This document shows positions 1 to 9,360 of a stretch of DNA of 64,000 bases, piece by piece. How positions within the stretch are numbered: the stretch's first letter is position 1; each line of letters begins with the position of its first letter. The notes beneath the pieces are model-generated. The model did no database searches, was not told where the DNA came from, and saw only the letters and a program-made list of their open reading frames with translations. The position numbers and the translations under genes were made by a program. The DNA is from Bog-532 sp963775825. Lineage in GTDB: Bacteria > Actinomycetota > Actinomycetes > Streptosporangiales > Streptosporangiaceae. The stretch lies in contig CAVZKY010000035.1 of assembly GCA_963775825.1 (NCBI GenBank), positions 9,414 through 73,413 of the forward strand, in the 5' to 3' direction.

Positions 1-6
1 CATCAT
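1..6 (-). CDS. rpsR: Start of 30S ribosomal protein S18 gene (partial, inferred)
   Basis: Only the first two codons (two consecutive ATGs read on the minus strand) are inside the window. A strong ribosome binding site, AAAGGAG, lies at 11-17 on the minus strand, four bases before the first ATG. The product cannot be read. The identity rests on the conserved bacterial order rpsF-ssb-rpsR, since this start follows ssb directly on the same strand. Confidence 0.45.
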
Positions 7-23
7 GGTGCTCCTTTGCAGAG

Positions 24-40
24 CCCCGCCTCAGGCGGGG
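24..40 (-). other. Intercistronic hairpin between ssb and rpsR
   Basis: Perfect inverted repeat with seven-base GC arms (CCCCGCC / GGCGGGG) around a three-base loop. It sits between the ssb stop and the ribosome binding site of the next gene. No T-run follows in the direction of transcription, so an mRNA-processing or partial-attenuation role is as likely as termination. Confidence 0.5.
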
Positions 41-83
41 ATGGTCGGTGACTGATGTTGGTTCTGGTGTGGGGCACGCCTGG

Positions 84-632
84 CTAGAACGGCGGCTCGT
101 CGGTGAAGCCGCCGGGCTCCGAGGTCGCCCATGGGTCGGCCTCGGCCCGGCCGCCGCCGGACCCGCTGCCGCCGGAGCCGCCGTAACCCTGGCCGCCGCC
201 CTGACCCTGGCCGCCGCCCTGACCCTGGCCGCCGCCCTGGTTCCCGCCGAATCCACCGCCGGACCGGCTGGCCCGGGCGACCTTCGCCGAGGCATTCCGC
301 AGCGACGGACCCACGTCGTCGACCTCGACTTCGTAGACGGTGCGCTTCTCGCCCTCTTTGGTCTCGTACGAGCGCTGCCGCAGCCGCCCGGAAACGATGA
401 CCCGCATGCCGCGCTGCAGGCTCTCGGCCACGTTTTCGGCCGCCTGCCGCCAGACGTTGCAGGTCAGGAACAGGCTGTCGCCGTCCTTCCATTCCCCGGT
501 GGAGTTGTCGCGGAAGCGCGGCGTCGAAGCCACGCGGAAGCGCGCGACCGGCTGCCCGGCCGGCGTGAAACGAAGCTCGGGGTCGTCAACGAGGTTGCCC
601 CCGATCGTGATCTGGGTGTCGCCTGCTGCCAT
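84..632 (-). CDS. ssb: Single-stranded DNA-binding protein
   Basis: 182 residues. Residues 1-110 are the OB fold that binds and protects single-stranded DNA during replication, recombination and repair (start MAAGDTQITIGGNLVDDPEL, with the conserved RFRVAST and LFLTCNVWRQ strands). A glycine/glutamine-rich linker follows, containing a GGGQGQ repeat encoded by three exact 18-bp DNA repeats at 186-239. The C-terminus is an acidic tip ending DEPPF, the docking peptide for partner proteins. The gene follows rpsF on the minus strand and precedes the presumed rpsR, the usual operon. Length and domain order are normal for an actinobacterial SSB. Confidence 0.97.
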   Translation of the reverse strand: MAAGDTQITIGGNLVDDPELRFTPAGQPVARFRVASTPRFRDNSTGEWKDGDSLFLTCNVWRQAAENVAESLQRGMRVIVSGRLRQRSYETKEGEKRTVYEVEVDDVGPSLRNASAKVARASRSGGGFGGNQGGGQGQGGGQGQGGGQGYGGSGGSGSGGGRAEADPWATSEPGGFTDEPPF

Positions 633-686
633 CGGGCTGCTCCCGTCGTTACCGTGATCTTAGGGTTGATTAGCGGTGCGCCCCGG

Positions 687-977
687 TCAGCGGACCTTCG
701 GCCGCACAACCTTGGTACGGAGCACAGCTTCATTGAGGTTTAGCTGGCGGTCCAGCTCACGGACCGTGTCGGGCTCGGCGGACAAGTCCACGACCGCGTA
801 GATGCCCTCAGGCCGCTTGTCGATGTCATAGGCGAGGCGGCGCCTGCCCCAGATGTCCAGCTTCTCCACACGGCCGCCGCCAGAGGGGACGACCTGGAGA
901 AACTGCTCAAGCGACGGCTGAACCGTGCGTTCCTCGAGCGTAGGGTCGAGGATGATCATCATTTCGTAGTTGCGCAT
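687..977 (-). CDS. rpsF: 30S ribosomal protein S6
   Basis: 96 residues beginning MRNYEMMIILDP and carrying the S6 ferredoxin-like fold, with the conserved WGRRRLAYDI and EGIYAVVDL segments. S6 binds S18 and 16S rRNA in the small-subunit platform. The start at 977 is preferred to an upstream in-frame start because an AGGAGG Shine-Dalgarno lies at 990-995 on the minus strand and all homologues begin at MR-YE. It is the first gene of the rpsF-ssb-rpsR operon. Confidence 0.96.
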   Translation of the reverse strand: MRNYEMMIILDPTLEERTVQPSLEQFLQVVPSGGGRVEKLDIWGRRRLAYDIDKRPEGIYAVVDLSAEPDTVRELDRQLNLNEAVLRTKVVRPKVR

Positions 978-1008
978 GATTGAGTCCTGCCTCCTCTGGA
1001 CTGATGCG

Positions 1009-1027
1009 GTCACGGTCTCTCCGTGAC
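1009..1027 (-). promoter_or_regulatory. Hairpin in the rpsF leader
   Basis: Seven-base perfect arms (GTCACGG / CCGTGAC) around a five-base loop, about 30 bases upstream of the rpsF start codon and therefore probably in its 5' leader. Leaders of rpsF in other bacteria can bind the S6:S18 complex for feedback control. I cannot see a clear match to that motif here, so only the hairpin is asserted. Confidence 0.3.
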
Positions 1028-1274
1028 AGGAGGGCTGCGACAGCGGCGGCTCCGGCGGCCTGCCACAATTTCACAGCGCGGTAAGCATACCGTGGGCCGC
1101 CGACAGTCCGGACCGTATCGCTACGGCCCCCGGCCAGATACCCGGGCTGTTTCACAGTGCTGTTCTCACCGGGCTGTTTCACCGGGGCCAAACCTGTGAT
1201 TCCGGGGCTCGGACCGGGGAAGAATCATGATCAGCTGATGCGCCAATGCAGTTGCTGAGATGGAGGTGGCGGAC

Positions 1275-1622
1275 GTGGCAGGCACAGACATGCCAAGTAC
1301 AGGGCAGGCCGACCCGCAGGCGCAGCAGGTGGCGACCGCGCAGGCTGGCCAGCGTCATATGGCCCTGAACGTCCTCGCGGTCGTGACCATCGTCCTGGGC
1401 CTGGTCTCCTTCGCCCTGGGCATGATCGTGCGGAACGAGACGTCGGCCTCGGCGGCGCTGCACGTGACCGCCACGGTCACCGGGGCCATCGCCATCATCC
1501 TGGGGCTGTACATACAAATGATCTCGGCCACCCGGACGGAGCGGATCATCGTCGTCACGGGCATGATCGCGGGCTTCGTCGGCGCCTGCCTCGGGCTGGC
1601 CCACGGCGGCTTCTCGGGCTGA
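1275..1622 (+). CDS. Small membrane protein, function unknown
   Basis: 115 residues when started at the GTG at 1275, which has GGAGGTGG at 1262-1269 as ribosome binding site. An upstream ATG at 1260 would place the start inside that site. Three hydrophobic helices can be seen, at about residues 29-52 (ALNVLAVVTIVLGLVSFALG), 61-83 and 91-112, after a short polar, glutamine-rich N-terminus. It resembles the many short three-helix actinobacterial membrane proteins, but I recognise no named family. It is divergent from the rpsF operon and upstream of nfo. Confidence 0.75.
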   Translation: MAGTDMPSTGQADPQAQQVATAQAGQRHMALNVLAVVTIVLGLVSFALGMIVRNETSASAALHVTATVTGAIAIILGLYIQMISATRTERIIVVTGMIAGFVGACLGLAHGGFSG

Positions 1623-1687
1623 ACCGCGAGCGTCCGGCGGAAGCGGGCGAACGGGGGGACGACGCGACGCTGGGCTAGGCTCGGGCC

Positions 1688-2488
1688 ATGGTGCGTATTG
1701 GTGTGCACATCGACGGACCGGACCCGCTGGCCGCAGCCCGAGCTCGCGATGCAGACGCGGTTCAGTTCTTCCTCGGTGACCCGCAGGGATGGAAGGGCCC
1801 GGTCCTGCCGGGTGAGGCGGCCGAGATACGCGCGGCCTTCACCAAGGCCGGCGTCGAGGCCTACATTCACGCGCCGTACGTCATCAACGTCGCGACCACC
1901 AACAACCGGATCCGGATTCCCAGCCGCAAGCTGCTGACCCAGCAGCTTGCGGCGGCGGCGTCCATTGGCGCCAAGGCGCTGATCGTGCACGGTGGTCACG
2001 TGACCAGCGGGGTGGATCCCGCGGAGGGCTACGCGAACTGGCGCAAGGTCATGGAACGCGTCGAGCGCCCGATACCGCTGCTGATCGAGAACACCGCGGG
2101 CGGGACGAACGCGATGGCGCGCACCCTCGACGGCATCGGCCTGCTGTGGGACGCCGTGATGGCCGGGGCCGAGGACGGCGACGGCGAGGTGGGCTTCTGC
2201 CTCGACACCTGCCATGCCTACTCGGCCGGCCTGGACCTCAATGAGGTGACCGACAAGGTGAAGGCCATCACCGGCCGGGTCGATCTGGTGCACTGCAACA
2301 ACTCACGGGACGAGTTCGCCTCGGGCCGGGACCGGCACGCCAACCTGACCGCCGGGACGATCGACCCGGACCTGATCCTCGGCGTGGTGCGGGCCGCGGG
2401 GGCACCCGCCATATGTGAAACGCCGGACGAGAACGGCAGCCTGGCCGCGGACGTGCACTGGCTCAGGGAGCATCTGGCTGCGGGCTGA
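1688..2488 (+). CDS. nfo: Deoxyribonuclease IV (AP endonuclease, Nfo family)
   Basis: 266-residue TIM-barrel enzyme that cuts the backbone 5' to abasic sites in base-excision repair. The metal-binding residues are visible: H61 (YIHAPY), H101 (VHGGH), E134 (LIENTAGG), D173 and H176 (CLDTCHAYSAG), H202 (LVHCNNS), D215/H217 (DRHAN) and the glutamate of ICETP near the C-terminus. These form the three-metal site of the family. Length is slightly short of the E. coli enzyme but normal for actinobacteria. Its 3' end overlaps the convergent glycosyltransferase gene by 26 bp. Confidence 0.95.
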   Translation: MVRIGVHIDGPDPLAAARARDADAVQFFLGDPQGWKGPVLPGEAAEIRAAFTKAGVEAYIHAPYVINVATTNNRIRIPSRKLLTQQLAAAASIGAKALIVHGGHVTSGVDPAEGYANWRKVMERVERPIPLLIENTAGGTNAMARTLDGIGLLWDAVMAGAEDGDGEVGFCLDTCHAYSAGLDLNEVTDKVKAITGRVDLVHCNNSRDEFASGRDRHANLTAGTIDPDLILGVVRAAGAPAICETPDENGSLAADVHWLREHLAAG

Positions 2489-3907
2489 CCACCGCCGTTC
2501 CGGCCGGGGCAGTCCGGCGCAGATGCAGTACGAACCGGTCGGGCGCTCCCGCCAGCACGCCGCCCGCCGGATCGTCCGCACCGTCGGCCCGGACCACGTC
2601 CTGCCCCGGACGCAGCACGTCGCGGACGACATAGCCGCACAGCAGCGCGACGGTCAGGAAGCGGGCGAGCAACGCCGCGAAGTACCAGCCGGAGCTGATG
2701 CCGTTGTAGCCGGTGATCACCGTACCGTTGCGGTAGATGAAGATCAGGTAGCCCCAGATGGCGAAGAAGTACCAGACCTCGGCCGCCTGCCACAGCACGT
2801 ACGGCCAGAACCGAGGCCTGGCCAGGACAGCCAGCGGGACGAGCCATATCACGTACTGCGGTGACCACACCTTGTTCGTCATCAGGAACGCCGCGAGGAC
2901 CAGAAAGCAGAGCTGTGGCAGCCGAGGGCGGCGCGGCGCGGCGAACGCCAGGACCGTGATCGCCACACACGCAGCGCCGAACAACGCGGCCGACAGCAGG
3001 TTCAGGCCGGACACGCCGGTCCCGCCGAGGACCGGGACGCCGAGATGCTCGAAGAAGTACCAGATCGAGCCCCAGTCAGCCGGACGGGTCTTGCTGAACT
3101 CATAGAACGTGACCCAGCCGGCCGGCGCGATGATCATGACCGGGACATTGACCGCCAGCCACACCACGGCGGCCGAACTGAAGCTCACCCAGAACGCACG
3201 CATCCGGCCCGCCCGCAGGCAGAGCAGGAGCAGCGGGCCGAACAGCACCAGCGGGTAGAACTTCGTCGCCACCGCGAGGCCGAACAGGACACCGGCCACC
3301 ACTGTCCGCTTCGCGGCCCACGCCGCGAGGCCGAGCGCTGCGAACGCCACGGCGATCAGGTCCCAGTTGACGAAGGCCGACAGCACCAGGGCCGGGGCCA
3401 GCGCGACCAGGAGCGCCTGCCAGCGCCGCCCGGGCCGGCCGCCCGCGCGGTAGCGACCACTCCGGCCACCGCGCAGATGACCAGCAAGATCACCGTGACG
3501 TCGAAGAACTCGCGCCCCCGGGTGTAGGGGTCGGTGATCGGCCGCACCAGCCACGCGACGGCCTGCATCGCCGCGCCGATCAGGACGGGATATTCGACGT
3601 GGTGGCCGATGTAGGGCACCTTGCCCGCGGCCAGGCCCTCGTTGTAGTAGAGCGGGTAGATGTCGGTGTAGCAGGCATCCTGGAACTGCTTCACGTAGCT
3701 GTTCCAGGCCCCGGATCGGCAGGGCACCTTTTCCAGGAAGGCGAGCAGCGCGCCGAACAGGGCCGCGATCACCAGCACGCTGGTGGTCCCCGCGAGCAGG
3801 GCCACCGGCCTGCCGGACGACACAGACGTCGTGCCGGCCGGCTCTCCGCCCGGTTCAGGGTCCGCTGGCGCCGGCCCGCGACGTCCGCCGTCCCCCGAGC
3901 GCGGCAC
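2463..3907 (-). CDS. GT87-like polyprenyl-phosphate mannosyltransferase-type membrane protein (frameshifted)
   Basis: Multi-pass membrane protein of about 480 residues with the features of actinobacterial glycosyltransferase family 87 (DUF2029): an N-terminal helix (LVIAALFGALLAFLEK), an extracytoplasmic loop with a DIYPLYYNEGLAAGKVPY segment followed by HHVEYPVL, and many hydrophobic helices (GVLFGLAVATKFYPLVLFGP). The family transfers mannose-type sugars from lipid carriers outside the membrane. The GTG start at 3907 lies two bases after the stop of the penicillin-binding protein gene, suggesting coupling. The frame changes once near 3430, between ATARAAGPG and RRWQALLVALA; restoring one base there joins the halves. 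The first ~45 residues are low complexity. Confidence 0.8.
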
Positions 3908-3909
3908 GT

Positions 3910-6728
3910 TCAGCGACGCTTCCGTTTCCGCCGTCGCCGGAGGGCTCTCAGCGGGATCAGGGTCACGAAGCCCGCCGCGCCCGCGCCCGTCAGGTTGCCG
4001 TTCGCCCCTGGTTGCGGCCCGCCGTTCCCGCCGTTGCCGTGGCAGGGTTTCCCGGTCAGCGGTCCGCAGGTGGGCAGAGCCGTCGGGGTGGGCGCCGGGA
4101 ACGGGTTCGCCGGCTGCGTCGGATGGGTCACCGGAGCCGTTCGGCTGGGTCTTCGGCTGGGCGGCCTGGGTGGGGCTGGGCGACGCCGGCGGAAGCATGC
4201 CCGAGCCGAACATGTTCCATGTCGACCCGCTGAACTGCGGCGTCGGGAAATCCTGGATGGGCAGCGAGGCGAACTCACTCTCGGCGAACGTATTCCAGAT
4301 GCGGGCCGGCCAGTAGCCGCCGAAGCCGCCGCCCACGTTCCCGCCCAGGTTGTTCAGGGTCTCGGTCGACTTATTGCTCTGGCTGTCGGTGAAGATGCCC
4401 ACGGTCAGGGCGTACTGCGGGATGGCGCCGATGAAGAAGGCCGACTGCGCGTCGTCCGTCGTGCCGGTCTTCGCGATGATCGGGCGTCCGTCGCTCATCG
4501 CCGCGGCGGTACCGGTGCCGTTGATCGTGTCGAACGACATCGCGTACTGGACCTGCGAGTCCTGCGCCGGGGTGAGCACCTGGGCGGAGCTGACCTTGGC
4601 GGGGTAGCTGACCGAGCCCTGGCCGATCTGCGCGATGATGTGCGCCGGGTGGTAGGTGCCGTTGTCATCCAGCGTGGCCAGCATGGTGTCCTGCTCGTTG
4701 ACCGACAGCGAGTCCTGGCCCAGCGCCATACCGACGCCGTAGTCGCCGTGCAGACCGGAGGCCTCGACGTCAACGCCAAACTGCTTGGCCATGTTGACGA
4801 CGTTCTGGTTGCCGACCCGGTGGATCAGGTCGGTGAACGCCGTGTTGGAGGACTGCGCCTCCGCCTGCGCGACACTCATCGGGCCGTAGGACTCGTCCCC
4901 GTCGTTGGTCACCTGGTAATAGCCGAGGCCCGCGTCCGCCTGAGAACTGGCCGCAGGCGTCATGCCCTGGCTGTCCGGCGGGATCCACAGCGGGCTGTAC
5001 CCGTCGAGCTTGGTGGTCTGGACGTTCATGCCCTGCGCTACCGCGGTAGCCAGTACGTACGGCTTGAACGACGACCCCACCTGCTCCCGGGTCAGCACGG
5101 TGTTGTCGGAGCAGGTGTTGTGGCAGTACTTGGCCGGGATGTTCTCGCCGGGGCCGCCGTAGAAGGCCATAATGGCCCCGGTCTGCGGGTCCTGCAGCTC
5201 CGCGCCCACCAGCCCGTACGAGGGCAGCGCCCCGCCGTCTGCCGCCATCAGCTTCTCGTTCTGGTTCACCGCACTGTAGAGCTGGTCCATCATCGACTTG
5301 CTGATCGTGGTCGTGATGTGCAGCCCGCCGTTGTCGATCTGGGCCTGCGAGAACTTGTACCTGCTGATGCAGTTCGTTGTCGACCAGGCCCAGGATGTAA
5401 GAGTCGTAAGGATCGGAGCCGACGTGCTGGTCATGCGCGCTGAGCACCTTCGGGAAATGCTCGGCGGCGGCCTGCTGCGCGCTCAGGTCGCCCAGGGCGA
5501 CCATGCCGTTGAGAACGTAGTGCCAGCGGGTCATGAGAGCCGCTGGCTGGCCGGGGTGGGGTAATAACTCGGGCTCTGGATGATCGCGGCGATGTACGCG
5601 GCCTGCGCGGCGTCGAGCTGCGAGGCCGGGATGCCGAAGTAGGTCTCGGCGGCCGCGCCAACCCCATAGGCACCCTGGCCGAGATAGATGGTGTTCAGGT
5701 AGTTGGTCAGGATCCACGCCTTCGACTTTTCCTTGGCTACCTTCAGCGCGACGAAGATCTCCTTGATCTTCCGGCTGGCGGTCTGCTGCGTGCCGATGTT
5801 GGCGTAGTAGTTCCGGACGAACTGCTGAGTGATGGTCGAGCCGCCCTGGAGTGAGCGCCGCGCTGCCGCCGCTGTTGAACGCGTCCTCGTAGGCGGCCCG
5901 CACGATGCCTTTGGGCGAGACACCGCCCTCGGTGTAGAAGCTGCGGTCCTCGGCCGCCACCACGGCATCACGCATGAGGGGTGAGATCTGGTTGTACTGC
6001 AGCAACTGCCGGTCGGTGTTCCCGAACGTCCCGACCACGCTATTGCCGTCACTGAAGTAGATGGTGGACTGCTGCTGCATGGCCGCCTGGGAGACGTCGG
6101 TGGGGACGGCCGTCTTGGCGTAGGCGTAACTGACCCCCGCGACGCACAGCAGAACCAGGCCGCCGAACCCGGCGGCGGCCAGGCCGAGCAGCTTCCGCCA
6201 CGTCCAGTGGCGCCACCAGCTGCCCTTGACCTTTCCGCGCCCGGCGTACCCCGGCCGCCACCTCGGCCGTTCCCGGCCCCCCCGTGGCTCGCGGCGGGGC
6301 GGCCGGCGCTGGGACGACCGTTTTCATAGCGGTCGCGACGGTAAGCGGCCCCGGTCCTTGTCCCGGTGGCAGTGGCGGCGTAGCCGCCCGTGCCGTTCGC
6401 GGCACTGCGTCCCGCATGCGGCACTGCGCCCCGCACTGCCCTGGCCAGCCCGGGCCGGCGTCCAGTAACCGGCTCCCGCCGGGGCGGGGGCGTTCGCGGC
6501 CGGGTAAACCCCCCAGCCATCGCCGGGACGGCCCCGGCGGCCGCGCGGCGCGGACTGGTCGCCGTCGCGCCCGGAAGAGTCGTCACGACGACGGCGCCCG
6601 CCCGGGTGGCCGGCGCTGTCATACCCGCCGCGCGGCTCCTGGCTGGCCCGGTGCTCAGGCCAGGAACGGCCGTAATCACCGGTTTCCGGCGCGGGGCGAT
6701 AAGGCCCGCTGACGTCTCTGCTGCTCAC
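3910..6728 (-). CDS. Bifunctional penicillin-binding protein (class A) with multiple frameshifts
   Basis: About 940 residues. Order: disordered Arg/Gly/Pro-rich cytoplasmic tail, one membrane helix (LLGLAAAGFGGLVLLCVAGV), glycosyltransferase-51 domain (AAEDRSFYTEGGVSPKGI, GGSTITQQFVRNYY, YLNTIYLGQGAYGVGAAA), transpeptidase domain (substrate motif SSNTAF; KTGTTDD box) and a proline-rich end. It polymerises and cross-links peptidoglycan. The frame changes about six times (near 6410, 6235, 5865, 5540, 5365 and 4140). At 5865 an extra base splits GGSAAL from LQGGSTITQ; at 5365 an extra base splits DNELHQQ from YKFSQAQID. All catalytic motifs survive, so sequence error is likelier than decay, but this density is unusual even for this window. 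The 4140 shift is least certain because both frames are proline-rich. Confidence 0.8.
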
Positions 6729-6862
6729 GCATCCTCGCTGTTGGCTGAGCGGATGGCGGCTGCCGGGTACCGCCGAGCTGCACGGTACCCAGGGAGATCA
6801 GCCGCCGCTGGCACGTCCGCTCGATCGCACCGTCACGACGCAACGTGCCTTCCGGTGCATTC

Positions 6863-7267
6863 CTACTGGCTTGTCCTAGCTCGGCGGCCGCGTCGCGCAC
6901 GCGGCTCGCCAGTGCCAAGAACGTAAGACGATGCAAGGTGGTTCCAGCCACAACTCTGGCAGACTTCGACCACATAGACCCGGAATTCGCCGTATTCGGC
7001 GGCCATCTCGTCCAGCTCCGGCCCGCGCTTCACGCGTCCCTCGTACTGCCCAAGCTCATCGCCATACACATAGGTAACGTGCGTAAGCTTGGCTTTCCGG
7101 CAGATCGGGCACCGGATTTCGGTCGGCTCGCCGTGAAACTTGGCGGCTCGCAGCAGGTAGGGATGAGCGTCGCATACATCGGCGACCGTAGTGCGCCCGG
7201 CCTGGACCGATGCGAGCGTAGCCCGGCGGGCCAGCCCGTAGTCGACAACGGAACGCCTTGTCCCCAT
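6863..7267 (-). CDS. DUF5318 family zinc-ribbon-like protein
   Basis: 134 residues with two cysteine pairs, CPIC near residue 53 and CQSC near residue 101, spaced as a zinc ribbon, and a basic C-terminal tail (RARRGRRARTSQ). The sequence (VVDYGLARRATLASVQAG, EVCQSCGWNHL) matches the actinobacterial DUF5318 family found beside the penicillin-binding protein gene in Streptomyces. The biochemical role is unknown. It precedes that gene on the same strand by 134 bp, and the position agrees with a possible shared operon. No clear Shine-Dalgarno is seen before the ATG, so the start is less certain than the gene. Confidence 0.85.
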   Translation of the reverse strand: MGTRRSVVDYGLARRATLASVQAGRTTVADVCDAHPYLLRAAKFHGEPTEIRCPICRKAKLTHVTYVYGDELGQYEGRVKRGPELDEMAAEYGEFRVYVVEVCQSCGWNHLASSYVLGTGEPRARRGRRARTSQ

Positions 7268-7414
7268 GACGGACAGGGTACGTCGGAACTCGCATCAGGC
7301 CGAGGGCGGAGGCAAGCCGGATTGGCCAGACGCGCAAAATGTCCTGTCCGGGCATCGTCCACTGTCTCGCCTGCGGTGTCCCTTGCCTAACCAGCCGCCG
7401 CTCTATATCCTTCT

Positions 7415-7435
7415 GATGTATCGACTCGATACATC
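7415..7435. promoter_or_regulatory. Perfect palindrome, candidate PadR operator
   Basis: Ten-base perfect arms GATGTATCGA / TCGATACATC around one central base, 82 bases before the padR start. The half-site GATACATC recurs at 7455-7461, where a second palindrome lies. Palindromic operators with ATGT...ACAT edges are typical of PadR-family autoregulation. Confidence 0.65.
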
Positions 7436-7452
7436 GCACCGAGGCATCGGGC

Positions 7453-7467
7453 AGATACATCGTATCT
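7453..7467. promoter_or_regulatory. Second, smaller palindrome upstream of padR
   Basis: AGATAC-ATC-GTATCT, perfect six-base arms. It shares the GATACATC core with the larger palindrome 38 bases upstream, so the two could be bound cooperatively by one dimeric repressor. Confidence 0.5.
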
Positions 7468-7516
7468 GGTTGGGCACCGGCAGCCGCGGGGCTCGCCGGC
7501 AGACGGGGGTGGGAAG

Positions 7517-8137
7517 GTGACGGGTAAGCGGTCTGGCGTGCTGGAGCTCGCCGTGCTCGGGCTGCTGCACGAATCACCGATGCACGGCTATGAGCTGCGC
7601 AAGCGGCTGAGCTCGGTGCTCGGCGCGTTTCACGCCTTCTCCTACGGGTCGCTGTACCCCTGCCTGAAAGAACTGCTGGTCCGAGGGCTGATCGCGGAGG
7701 AGGACGCGGATCCTTCCCCTCGCGCCCGGGCGGGACGCCGGTCCAGGATCGTCTACCGGCTGACCGCGGAGGGCAAGGACCGGCTGCACGAACTGCTCGG
7801 TGAGGCAGGCCCAAACTCGTGGGACGACGACGGTTTCGGCGTGCACTTCGCCTTCTTCGGGCAGACCCGCGCCGACGTCCGGCTGCGCATTCTCGAAGGG
7901 CGCCGCAGCCGACTCGAAGAGCGGATGGACACCGTGCGAGCGGCGTTCGCCCGCACCCGGGAGCGGGTCGACAGTTACACCCTCGAGCTCCAGCGGCACG
8001 GTCTCGAGTCAGTCGAGCGGGAGGTCCGCTGGCTGAACGAGCTGATCGCCACTGAACGGGAGCGGGACGCCGACGCCGTCGGCCAGCCCCGCCCGGATGA
8101 GGCGGATCCAGGCCACCGGGGCACCTACAACGCATGA
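7517..8137 (+). CDS. PadR family transcriptional regulator
   Basis: 206 residues. Residues 1-85 are a PadR winged helix (LELAVLGLLHESPMHGYELR, FSYGSLYPCLKELLVRGLI), followed by a C-terminal helical dimerisation region rich in Arg and Glu (MDTVRAAFARTRERVDSYTL). It starts with GTG after a purine-rich GGGAAG. It is 25 bp upstream of ino1 and co-directional, an arrangement conserved in Streptomyces relatives. It therefore probably represses itself and inositol-phosphate synthase through the palindromes at 7415-7467. The inducing ligand is unknown. Confidence 0.92.
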   Translation: MTGKRSGVLELAVLGLLHESPMHGYELRKRLSSVLGAFHAFSYGSLYPCLKELLVRGLIAEEDADPSPRARAGRRSRIVYRLTAEGKDRLHELLGEAGPNSWDDDGFGVHFAFFGQTRADVRLRILEGRRSRLEERMDTVRAAFARTRERVDSYTLELQRHGLESVEREVRWLNELIATERERDADAVGQPRPDEADPGHRGTYNA

Positions 8138-8162
8138 GCAAGGACAAGAAGGAGTCATCCTG

Positions 8163-9243
8163 ATGAGTTCGGTACGTGTGGCCATCGTGGGCGTGGGCAA
8201 CTGCGCGAGTTCCCTCGTCCAGGGCCTGGAGTACTACAAGGACGCCGACGACAGCGGCCGGGTGCCTGGGCTCATGCACGTACGGTTCGGTCCGTACCAC
8301 GTGAGCGACCTGGAGGTGGTCGCGGCCTTCGACGTGGACGCCAAGAAGGTCGGCTGTGATGTGGCCGACGCAATCAGCGCGAGCGAAAACAACACCATCA
8401 AGATCGCGGACGTCCCGCCGACCGGGGTGATTGTCCAGCGCGGCCCGACGTTCGACGGGCTGGGCGAGTACTACCGGGACATCATCACCGAATCGGACGA
8501 GCCGGCCGTGAACGTGGTGGCCGCGCTCCGGGAGGCCCGGGCTGACGTCCTGGTCAGCTACCTCCCGGTCGGTTCGGAGGAAGCCGACCGTTACTACGCG
8601 CAGTGCGCGATCGATGCGGGCGTCGCCTTCGTCAACGCGCTGCCGGTCTTCATCGCCTCCAACCCGGAGTGGGCCGCGAAGTTCACCGCGGCGGGCGTGC
8701 CGATCGTGGGTGACGACATCAAGATCGCAGGTGGGCGCGACGATTACGCACCGGGTGCTGGCCAAGCTGTTCGAGGATCGCGGTGTTGAGCTGCTCCGCA
8801 CCTACCAGCTCAACGTCGGCGGCAACATGGACTTCAAGAACATGCTGGAGCGCAGCAGGCTCCAGTCGAAGAAGATCTCCAAGACCCAGTCGGTCACCTC
8901 TCAGATCCCGCACGAGATGGAAGGCGCCGCCGTCCATATCGGCCCGTCTGACCACGTGCCCTGGCTGGATGACAGGAAGCTGGCGTTTGTCCGGCTCGAG
9001 GGACGGGCCTTCGGCGACGTGCCGCTCAGCCTGGAGTACAAGCTGGAGGTCTGGGACTCGCCCAACTCGGCCGGCGTGATCATCGATGCCATCCGGGCCG
9101 CGAAGATCGCCAAGGACCGCGGCATCGGCGGCCCGGTCACCTCGGCGTCCTCCTACTTCATGAAGTCTCCCCCCGAGCAGTTCGGCGACGACGTCTGCCG
9201 TGACCTGGTGGAGAAGTTCATCCGGGGCGAAGTCGAGCGCTAG
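8163..9243 (+). CDS. ino1: Inositol-3-phosphate synthase (one frameshift)
   Basis: Converts glucose-6-phosphate to inositol-3-phosphate using NAD, the first step to phosphatidylinositol and mycothiol. The N-terminal Rossmann motif VAIVGVGNCASSLVQGLEYY and the C-terminal core (LNVGGNMDFKNML, KISKTQSV, SNSAGVIIDAIR-like SPNSAGVIIDAIR) are both clear. The two halves are in different frames and meet near 8727. Removing one base converts the junction to GDDIKSQVGATITHR, the conserved family sequence, giving 359 residues, the normal length. An AGGAG ribosome binding site lies before the ATG. The frameshift is probably a sequence error. Confidence 0.93.
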
Positions 9244-9288
9244 CGGTACCGGCCACGTTCCTGACGAAACGAGAGCCAGCGGATGCGG

Positions 9289-9327
9289 CGGTCACCCGGG
9301 TCCCAGCCTGCGGGCTCCGGGTGACCG
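9289..9327 (+). terminator. Strong hairpin terminator after ino1
   Basis: Perfect 11-base arms CGGTCACCCGG / CCGGGTGACCG around a 17-base loop, starting 45 bases after the ino1 stop and ending before the MFS gene start at 9361. There is no T-tract, as is common for actinobacterial terminators. Confidence 0.7.
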
Positions 9328-9360
9328 TGTCCCGGCCGCACGGCGCCTTAGGCTGAGCCT

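Noticed and set aside
3599..5443. 614-codon plus-strand frame opposite the penicillin-binding protein gene
   Set aside because: Arg/Val/Gly-rich shadow; the minus strand has all catalytic motifs.
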